Notes under the pieces: generated by a model
The model's input: the letters and a program-made list of their open reading frames with translations, nothing else
What the model was told of the DNA's origin: nothing
Databases searched by the model: none
Origin: JBFMCC01 sp037445635
GTDB lineage: Bacteria; Chloroflexota; Anaerolineae; Anaerolineales; Villigracilaceae
Length of the DNA: 64,000 nucleotides
Direction of reading: 5' to 3'
Assembly (NCBI GenBank): GCA_037445635.1
Contig: JBBIKC010000004.1
Location: 1 to 64,000 of the forward strand
Translations under genes and position numbers: made by a program
Part shown: positions 58,100 to 64,000 of the stretch, piece after piece
How the letters are laid out: each line of letters opens with the position of its first letter
How positions within the stretch are numbered: position 1 is the stretch's first letter

Positions 58100-58891
58100 A
58101 TGACTCGCATCTACACTCTCGTCAACCAGAAAGGCGGCGTCGGCAAGACCACCACCGCCATCAACCTGGGCGCGTTCCTGGCGCAGCTTGGCCAGCGCGT
58201 CCTCATCGTGGACCTCGACCCACAGGCCAACGCCACCTCCTGCCTCGGCGTGGACAAGTCAACGGTTGCGAACAGCACCTATGATGCCCTGATCAGTTCC
58301 GTGCCGCCCGCCTCGCTCACGCTGTATAACGAACGGCTCAAGATTTCACTGCTGCCCTCCTCGCCCGCGCTGGCCGGCGCGGAAGTGGAACTGGTCAACG
58401 AAGCGGCGCGCGAGTCGCGCCTCAGGCAGGCGGTGGAGCAACTGGACGGCCGCTACGATTACATCCTGATTGACTGCCCGCCCTCGCTGGGACTGCTGAC
58501 CGTTAACGGGCTCGTGGCCGCGCGCGACGGGGTGCTGATCCCCGTTCAATGCGAGTATCTCGCCCTCGAAGGACTCGGCCAATTAACCCAGACCATCCAG
58601 CGCGTGCGCTCCGGTCTCTTCCCGGACCTGGAAGTGCGCGGCGTCATCCTGACCATGTTCGACCCGCGTACCAACCTCTCGGCGGACGTGGTCAAAGAGG
58701 TCAACCGTCACTTCCCCGACCGCGTTTTTAAGACCGTGGTACCGCGCAGCATCCGTCTCGCCGAAGCGCCCTCGTACGGGCTGCCTGTCTCGGTCTACGC
58801 GCCGGGTTCGTCCGGCGCGCAGGCTTACGAGGCCCTGGCGCGCGAGGTGCTGAAAGGCGACGGCGTGAAGGTGAAAGTTGCACAGACGTAA
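58100..58891 (+). CDS. parA: Chromosome partitioning ATPase ParA (Soj)
   Basis: A 263-residue ATPase with deviant Walker A QKGGVGKTTTA (10-20), Walker B LIVDLDPQANATS and DCPPSLGLLTVNGL. It cooperates with ParB to move origins apart. It has no N-terminal helix-turn-helix, as in chromosomal ParA. parB follows after 61 bases, in which a GCCGCCGTCTCCGGCGGCGG hairpin stands. Confidence 0.95.
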   Translation: MTRIYTLVNQKGGVGKTTTAINLGAFLAQLGQRVLIVDLDPQANATSCLGVDKSTVANSTYDALISSVPPASLTLYNERLKISLLPSSPALAGAEVELVNEAARESRLRQAVEQLDGRYDYILIDCPPSLGLLTVNGLVAARDGVLIPVQCEYLALEGLGQLTQTIQRVRSGLFPDLEVRGVILTMFDPRTNLSADVVKEVNRHFPDRVFKTVVPRSIRLAEAPSYGLPVSVYAPGSSGAQAYEALAREVLKGDGVKVKVAQT

Positions 58892-58952
58892 TGCTCACGC
58901 CGCCGTCTCCGGCGGCGGGTGGAGCGAAGTATCGAGAAAGCAGGAGTAGTTT

Positions 58953-59801
58953 ATGCCTCAACGCTCTGGCCTCGGCAAAGGACTCGACGCGCTGATCCCG
59001 GCGGGAGAATCCGCTGCGGGAAGCGGCGGCATCCTCCAGGTCCCGCTGGACGCGATCAGGCCGAACCCGCGTCAGCCGCGCGTGGCTTTCGATCCGCAGG
59101 AACTGGACGAACTGGCCGCCTCGATCCGCGAACACGGCATTCTCCAGCCGTTGATCGTCTCGCCGGACAAGGGGAGCGGCTATGTGCTCGTGGCAGGCGA
59201 ACGGCGTTTGCAGGCCGCGCGCAGGGCCGGCCTGCGCACCGTGCCCGCGCTCGTCCACCAGGCCAGCGACCGGCAACTGCTCGAACTGGCGCTCATCGAA
59301 AATCTCCAGCGCGCCGACCTGAATCCGCTCGAGGAAGCCGAGGCGTATCGTCAACTGTGCGAGGATTTCGGCCTCTCGCACGAAGCCGTGGCCGGACGCG
59401 TGGGCAAAAGCCGCGTGGCCGTGACCAACACCCTGCGCCTGCTCGACCTGGCGGAGGGCTGCAAACAGGCCCTCGTGGATGGAAGCATCACCGAAGGACA
59501 CGCGCGCGCCCTGCTTGGATTGAAATCCGTCAAGGCGCAGGAGGCTGCCTTGCAGACCGTGTTGAAACTGGGCATGTCGGTGCGCCAGACCGAGGGGCTC
59601 GTCCGCAAATGGGGCGGCGAGAAGCCGAAAGCCAAAACAAAACCGCGGCGCTCTCCCGATATCGCAGATGTGGAAAGCCGTTTGCGCGCCAGCCTCGGCA
59701 CAAAGGTTTCGCTCAAGCACACCAAAAAGGGCGGCACAGTGACGATACACTATTATTCGGACGAAGAACTGGACGCGCTTCTTGAAAGGTTAACGAAATG
59801 A
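58953..59801 (+). CDS. parB: Chromosome partitioning protein ParB (Spo0J)
   Basis: A 282-residue protein. The CTP-binding domain contains NPRQPRVAFDPQELDELA, HGILQPLIV, GERRLQAARRAGL and ENLQRADLNPLEEAEAY; the helix-turn-helix follows (LSHEAVAGRVGKSRVAVTNTL) and a C-terminal dimerisation part. It loads at parS near the origin. No full parS (GTTTCACGTGAAAC-like) was seen in the window. AAGCAGGAGTAGTT precedes the ATG. Confidence 0.95.
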   Translation: MPQRSGLGKGLDALIPAGESAAGSGGILQVPLDAIRPNPRQPRVAFDPQELDELAASIREHGILQPLIVSPDKGSGYVLVAGERRLQAARRAGLRTVPALVHQASDRQLLELALIENLQRADLNPLEEAEAYRQLCEDFGLSHEAVAGRVGKSRVAVTNTLRLLDLAEGCKQALVDGSITEGHARALLGLKSVKAQEAALQTVLKLGMSVRQTEGLVRKWGGEKPKAKTKPRRSPDIADVESRLRASLGTKVSLKHTKKGGTVTIHYYSDEELDALLERLTK

Positions 59802-59856
59802 TTCGCAGGGACGGCACACCTTATACTTGGGACACTGCCGCCCCTGCGGCGTTGAA

Positions 59857-61521
59857 ATGAGACTTCTTCATAACGCCCGCATCCGCACGCTCGATACTTC
59901 CCGTCCGGCCGCTTCGGCCCTGCTGATCGACCGCGGCGAGATCCTCGCGGTCGGCGATGAGGAATTGCTGGAGGCGCGCGCCGAGAAACAGGATTTGGGC
60001 GGGCGCGTCGTCCTGCCCGGCCTGACCGACGCCCACATTCATCTGCATCATTATTCCCTCAGCCTGCAAAAAATTGACTGCGAAACCGGCACGCTGGACG
60101 AGTGCCTGCGCCGCGTGGCCGAACGCGTGAAATCCGCCGCGCCCGGCGGATGGATTCTGGGTCACGGCTGGAATCAAAATGAATGGAAAGCGGCTGAACC
60201 GCGAAGAAATGAAGGCCGCGAAGACAACTTGAAACGTCGCAAAGTTAACCCACCTTCGCGCTCTTCCTCCCTTCGCGGTGAAAACTTCTGGCCCTCCGCT
60301 GCCGACCTCGACGCCATTGCTCCGAACAATCCTGTTTACCTCACAGCCAAGTCGTTGCACGCGGCATGGGCCAACTCCGCCGCGCTCAAGGCCGCGGGCA
60401 TCACTGCGAATACCCCCAACCCGCCAAACGGCGAGATTCAACGCGACGAACACGGCCGACCGACCGGCATTTTGCTCGAAAGCGCCATGGAGTTGGCCGG
60501 GGATGTCGTGCCACAGCCGAGCGTCCCCGCGCTGGCGGACGCGATTCAAAAAGCGCAGCCCGCGCTCTGGCGTATGGGCCTGACCGGCGTCCACGATTTC
60601 GACCGACGCGCCTGCTTCATGGCCTTGCAACTCCTGCACGCTCGCGGCGACCTCAAACTGCGCGTCGTCAAGAACATCCCCGTCGAGGACCTCGACCACG
60701 CCGCGGCGCTCGGCCTGCGCAGCGGCTTCGGCGACGACTGGCTGCGCATCGGCTCGGTCAAGGCCTTCATGGACGGCGCGCTCGGTCCGCGCACCGCGGC
60801 CATGTTCCAGCCCTATCTCACCGAGCCCGAGAATCGCGGCATCCTCAACATGGACGGCGAGCAGTTATTCGAATACGCCCGCGCCGCCGCGGATGTCGGA
60901 CTGGGCATGACCGTCCACGCCATCGGCGACCGCGCCAACCACGAAGTGCTGGACGCGTACGAGCAACTGCGCCGCTACGAACGCGACCAGGGCCTGCCTC
61001 CGCTTCGACACCGCATCGAACACGTCCAGGTGCTGCACGCGGACGACGCGCCGCGCCTGGCCGCGCTGGACGTGATCGCCTCCATGCAGCCGATCCACGC
61101 CACCTCAGATATGCCGATGGCCGATAAATACTGGGGCGAACGTTCGTCGCTGGCCTATGCCTGGCGCGCGCAACTGAATCACGGCGCGAAACTGGCCTTC
61201 GGTTCGGACGCGCCGGTCGAATCGCCGAATCCGTTTTGGGGTCTGCACGCGGCGGTCACGCGCCGCCGCGCCGACGGTTCGCCCGCGCCCGAGGGCTGGT
61301 ATCCCGAACAGAAACTCACGCTGGAAGAGGCCCTGCATGGATACACAACCGGCGCGGCCTACGCGGCCGGCCTGGAAAACCGTCTGGGAAGACTGGCCGA
61401 AGGCTGCCTCGCCGACCTGATCGTCCTGGAACAAGACCCGTTCACCGTCGAGGCGGACGAACTGCTCACGTTGCAGTCTTCGGCCACCATGGTCGGCGGC
61501 GAATGGGTATGGGAGGCATGA
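59857..61521 (+). CDS. YtcJ-like amidohydrolase with an in-frame repeat insert
   Basis: A 554-residue metal-dependent hydrolase. It has LPGLTDAHIHLHHYS (HxH), GHGWNQNEW, a late FDRRACFMAL, DRANHEVLDAYEQL and HRIEHVQVLH, SDAPVES and GRLAEGCLADLIVLEQDPF. A repeat with ACCGCGAAG and CTTCGCGGT ends (60196-60283) encodes residues about 114-143, right after GWNQNEWKA. The frame is kept. The family acts on formamides or exo-amide bonds; substrate unknown. ATGA overlap couples it to the kinase gene downstream. Confidence 0.88.
   Translation: MRLLHNARIRTLDTSRPAASALLIDRGEILAVGDEELLEARAEKQDLGGRVVLPGLTDAHIHLHHYSLSLQKIDCETGTLDECLRRVAERVKSAAPGGWILGHGWNQNEWKAAEPRRNEGREDNLKRRKVNPPSRSSSLRGENFWPSAADLDAIAPNNPVYLTAKSLHAAWANSAALKAAGITANTPNPPNGEIQRDEHGRPTGILLESAMELAGDVVPQPSVPALADAIQKAQPALWRMGLTGVHDFDRRACFMALQLLHARGDLKLRVVKNIPVEDLDHAAALGLRSGFGDDWLRIGSVKAFMDGALGPRTAAMFQPYLTEPENRGILNMDGEQLFEYARAAADVGLGMTVHAIGDRANHEVLDAYEQLRRYERDQGLPPLRHRIEHVQVLHADDAPRLAALDVIASMQPIHATSDMPMADKYWGERSSLAYAWRAQLNHGAKLAFGSDAPVESPNPFWGLHAAVTRRRADGSPAPEGWYPEQKLTLEEALHGYTTGAAYAAGLENRLGRLAEGCLADLIVLEQDPFTVEADELLTLQSSATMVGGEWVWEA
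60196..60283. repeat. ACCGCGAAG...CTTCGCGGT element inside the amidohydrolase gene
   Basis: Ends at 60198-60206 and 60271-60279 are exact complements. In frame. Encodes a charged stretch including RRNEGREDNLKRRKVNPPS. Same family as lipB 46437-46519 and the intergenic 20184-20243. Confidence 0.85.
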
Positions 61522-62558
61522 CGGTGACCGCTCCTTTACAACTTACTCCTGAAATGCTGGTGCCGCGGCTGGGCGATTATCTCGTCCGCGCCGGGCACAT
61601 CAGCGATGCCGATCTGCAAAAGGCGCTGGCCTACCAGCAGGAACAGACCGCCAAGGGCAAAGTCTGCCTGCTGGGACAGGCGCTGATGGACTTGAACCTG
61701 CTCGACCGCAAAGTGCTCGACCGCGCCGTGACCGAACAGATCATCCAACTGCGCAACGCCCTGCAGAGCGCCAACCGCAACCTGGAACGCCGCGTGCAGG
61801 AACGAACGGCGGAATTGCAGGACGCCCTGCAACGGCTTTCCGAGTTGAGCCAGATGAAGGCCAATTTCGTCTCCAACATCTCGCACGAACTGCGCACGCC
61901 GTTGACCCATTTGAAGGGCTACATCGAATTACTGGTAACCGAGTCGCTGGGCGCGGTGAGTCCCGAACAGAAACATGCCTTGCAGGTCAGCCAGCGCGCG
62001 GTCAACCGCCTCGAAAGCCTGATTGACGATCTCATCATGTTCTCGCTGGCCTCGCGCGGAGAACTGAGCCTCAAACAGGAGACAGTGGACATTGTCCGCC
62101 TCGCAAATGTGAGCGTGAAGACCGTCCAGCCCAAGGCCGAAGAGCGCGGGGTGACGGTTCACACGGTGGCGGACGAGGACATGCCTTACGTCCAGGCGGA
62201 CCCGCAGAAGATCTCCTGGGTGCTCGCGCATTTACTGGATAACGCTGTCAAGTTCACGCCGTCCGGGGGGCGCGTGGTGTTGAGTATCAAGAAGGAAACG
62301 GCCAACCTGGTCATCGTCTCGGTGACGGATACGGGCATCGGCATCCCGGCCGAACGTTTGTCGGAAATCTTCGAGCCGTTCCATCAACTGGACGGCTCGC
62401 CCACGCGCAAATACGGCGGGACGGGACTGGGGCTTTCACTCGTGCGCCAAATCGTCGAGGCGCACGGCTCGATGATTGACGTGTTTTCCATCGAAGGCAA
62501 AGGCTCGACCTTCAAGTTCCCGTTGCTGGCCGTGCAGGGAAATCCGCCGGCAGAATAG
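61518..62558 (+). CDS. Cytoplasmic sensor histidine kinase with GspE-N-like domain
   Basis: A 346-residue kinase without membrane segments. The first 70 residues (VPRLGDYLVRAGHISDADLQ, then ALAYQQEQ and LLGQALMDLNLLDRKVLDRAV) resemble the GspE/MshEN N-terminal repeat, which in other proteins binds c-di-GMP. A coiled coil (about 75-110) leads to HisKA (VSNISHELRTPLTHLKGY) and HATPase_c (HLLDNAVKFTPSGG, DTGIGIPAE, GGTGLGLSLVRQI). ATG 61518 overlaps the previous stop. A second kinase and a response regulator follow. Confidence 0.88.
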   Translation: MTVTAPLQLTPEMLVPRLGDYLVRAGHISDADLQKALAYQQEQTAKGKVCLLGQALMDLNLLDRKVLDRAVTEQIIQLRNALQSANRNLERRVQERTAELQDALQRLSELSQMKANFVSNISHELRTPLTHLKGYIELLVTESLGAVSPEQKHALQVSQRAVNRLESLIDDLIMFSLASRGELSLKQETVDIVRLANVSVKTVQPKAEERGVTVHTVADEDMPYVQADPQKISWVLAHLLDNAVKFTPSGGRVVLSIKKETANLVIVSVTDTGIGIPAERLSEIFEPFHQLDGSPTRKYGGTGLGLSLVRQIVEAHGSMIDVFSIEGKGSTFKFPLLAVQGNPPAE

Positions 62559-62564
62559 GGGTCT

Positions 62565-63755
62565 ATGGATCTGGAAACGCTGAACGGCATTCATGCCCTG
62601 CATCGCGCCGTCGCGGAACAGGCCGACTGGAGGTCCGCGCTGGATGCGCTGGTCAGTTCATTGCGCAAACTGATGGTGTTCGACAATGTCGCCGTATACT
62701 GGCAGGACTCAAAGACGCAGGCCCTGGAGGTGGTGTATGCCCGCGCCCTCGGCCGCGGCAAGACGGCCGAAGCGGACGCGGCCTGGGGGGAGGGGGTCGC
62801 GGCGCAGGTGCTTGCAACCGGCGCGGACGTATTCCAGGAGCCTCAAGAAAAATCCGCCACGTGGGACCGTATCGGCCAGGCATATCTCTACGGCCTGCCG
62901 CTCTACACGCTGGGACGGCTGGGCGGCGCGATGGTGCTGGTCCGCTTTGGCGGGCCGCCCTACAACCATGAACATTCGTACCTGGCTGAACTGGCCGCCT
63001 CGTTGATTTGCGCCCTGTTCGAGCGCCGCGCCCTTCAGGAGACCCGCAGTCAGCTGGAATCGCTCCAGAGCCAGATTCGCTTGCAGGACGACTTCGTGGC
63101 GACCATCTCACACGAACTGCGCACCCCGCTCGGTTTCATCAAGGGCTACAGCACGACCCTCCTGCGTCAGGACACATCATGGGACACGGAGACCCAGCGC
63201 GAATTCCTTACCATCATTGATGAGGAGGCCGACCGCCTGGCGCGTCTGATCGAGAACATCCTCGAATCCGCGCGCCTGCAAAGCAAGACTCTGCCGCTGC
63301 GTTTCCAGGAGATCCGCATGGATGCCCTCATCCGGGACGTGGTCCAGCGCGCCAGGGGGCGCCACCACGATCTCGTCGTCGAACTGGACTTCGAGCCTGT
63401 GGAGTCGATCCAGGGTGACAGCCTGCGCCTGGTGCAGGTGTTCGAGAACCTGTTCACCAACGCGGTCAAGTACGCCCCCAACTCGAAAATCACCATCCGC
63501 CTGCGGAAGGCGGATAAAGCCCTTCAGGTGCGCTTCTCCGACCAGGGTCCCGGCATCCCGCGCGAACATCTCACCCAGGTGTTCGAGCGCTTCTACCGCG
63601 CCCCGCACGATTCATCCTCGGTGGTCGGCACGGGCCTGGGCCTGTACATCTGCAAGCAGATTATTCTGGCGCATCGTGGTAAGATTTGGGCAGAATCCGC
63701 CCCCGGGCAGGGAGCCACCTTTGTGATCGAACTGCCCGTCGGATCCGTCGGTTGA
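62565..63755 (+). CDS. GAF-domain sensor histidine kinase
   Basis: A 396-residue soluble kinase. GAF-like domain at about 20-150 (LVSSLRKLMVFDNVAVYWQD and GLPLYTLGRLGGAMVLV), coiled coil (about 150-175), HisKA (VATISHELRTPLGFIKGYST) and HATPase_c (NLFTNAVKYAPNSK, DQGPGIPRE, GTGLGLYICKQI). It starts 6 bases after the first kinase gene and is followed by a response regulator 21 bases on, so the three are one operon. Confidence 0.9.
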   Translation: MDLETLNGIHALHRAVAEQADWRSALDALVSSLRKLMVFDNVAVYWQDSKTQALEVVYARALGRGKTAEADAAWGEGVAAQVLATGADVFQEPQEKSATWDRIGQAYLYGLPLYTLGRLGGAMVLVRFGGPPYNHEHSYLAELAASLICALFERRALQETRSQLESLQSQIRLQDDFVATISHELRTPLGFIKGYSTTLLRQDTSWDTETQREFLTIIDEEADRLARLIENILESARLQSKTLPLRFQEIRMDALIRDVVQRARGRHHDLVVELDFEPVESIQGDSLRLVQVFENLFTNAVKYAPNSKITIRLRKADKALQVRFSDQGPGIPREHLTQVFERFYRAPHDSSSVVGTGLGLYICKQIILAHRGKIWAESAPGQGATFVIELPVGSVG

Positions 63756-63776
63756 ACCACCAAAGAGGAGGAAGTA

Positions 63777-64000
63777 TGTCCAAACGCGTCTTGATCGTTG
63801 ATGATGAACCCCGTTACCTGCGTTTGCTGGAGGCGAACCTGCGTACCGAGGGCTACGAAGTGGTCACCGCGCAGGATGGGTTGCAGGCCATCGAGGTCTT
63901 TTCATCCCAGCCGATAGACCTGGTGCTATTGGACATCATGATGCCGCGCCTGGACGGTTTCGGCGCATGCCAGCGCATCCGCGAGTTCTCGAATGTCCCC
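63777..64000 (+). CDS. Response regulator, N-terminal part (runs off the window)
   Basis: The first 74 codons of a receiver domain: RVLIVDDEPRYLRLLEANLR (acidic pair), then DLVLLDIMMPRLDGFGACQ with the phosphorylated aspartate. The output domain lies beyond 64000. AGAGGAGGAAGT precedes the ATG. It is the regulator for the kinases upstream. Confidence 0.92.

Noticed and set aside
58892..58952. parS site between parA and parB
   Set aside because: Only a GC-rich hairpin is present; nothing matches the GTTTCACGTGAAAC pattern.

Overview
The window is GC-rich, densely coded bacterial DNA. Gene content and style point to a Chloroflexota genome, most likely class Anaerolineae. The signs are a very long SecA, leaderless-looking promoters, and many families of small palindromic repeats both between and inside genes. 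This placement is inference from content; there is no rRNA gene in the window. Two stretches are visibly AT-rich and look acquired: 2758-3525 next to tRNA-Val, and 37225-37911.

Layout. 1-2568: a MacAB-like ABC efflux operon on the minus strand. 2758-3787: a DUF3800 gene broken by an in-frame stop, then tRNA-Val(UAC). 3936-7083: FAH-family hydrolase, cupin, GcvT-like protein and an RHH/Doc toxin-antitoxin pair. 7168-10611: a tungstate-type ABC transporter (tupCBA) with a linked one-component regulator. 10800-12017: a CPBP protease remnant and a winged-helix/nucleotidyltransferase pair with tandem operators. 12087-20051: aconitase, adenosine deaminase and SecA. 20390-23444: a DUF1800/DUF1501 pair exported by Tat. 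23719-28003: a locus organised like ComQXPA quorum sensing (response regulator, prenyl synthase, 53-residue Trp-containing peptide, polytopic sensor kinase). 28142-36333: DnaE, an alpha/beta hydrolase lipoprotein, an AAC(3)-like acetyltransferase, enoyl-CoA hydratase and a membrane protein. 36570-41281: a secreted protein, a trypsin-like protease and a hydroxyproline-type catabolic set. 41316-49123: GNAT, holin-like protein, P1 peptidase, AI-2E family exporter, FHA protein, LipB and a DprE1/DprE2-like pair. 49256-53268: diguanylate cyclase, lipid kinase and a helicase-C-like protein. 53528-57060: rpmH-rnpA-yidD-lipoprotein-yidC-jag. 57212-64000: PfkB kinase, ParA, ParB, amidohydrolase, two histidine kinases and the start of a response regulator. 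The rpmH-to-parB stretch resembles an origin-proximal region, although dnaA is not in the window.

Two signals stand out. First, the 23719-28003 locus has the four parts of a ComX pheromone circuit: a short peptide ending in DLIWYVWSAPQA, a DDxxD prenyl synthase, a sensor with a PDZ-like outer loop and about ten membrane segments, and a NarL/LuxR-type regulator. ComQXPA is, to my knowledge, characterised only in Bacillota. Second, at least eight genes, including secA (three times), acnA (three times), dnaE, lipB, tupA and a proline-racemase-family gene, carry small palindromic elements inside the reading frame without breaking it. The racemase copy contains one repeat nested inside another, and the same outer/inner arrangement recurs between genes at 35721-35772.

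Starts were set from ribosome-binding sites and family N-termini where possible. Function calls rest on motifs read by eye, with no database search.
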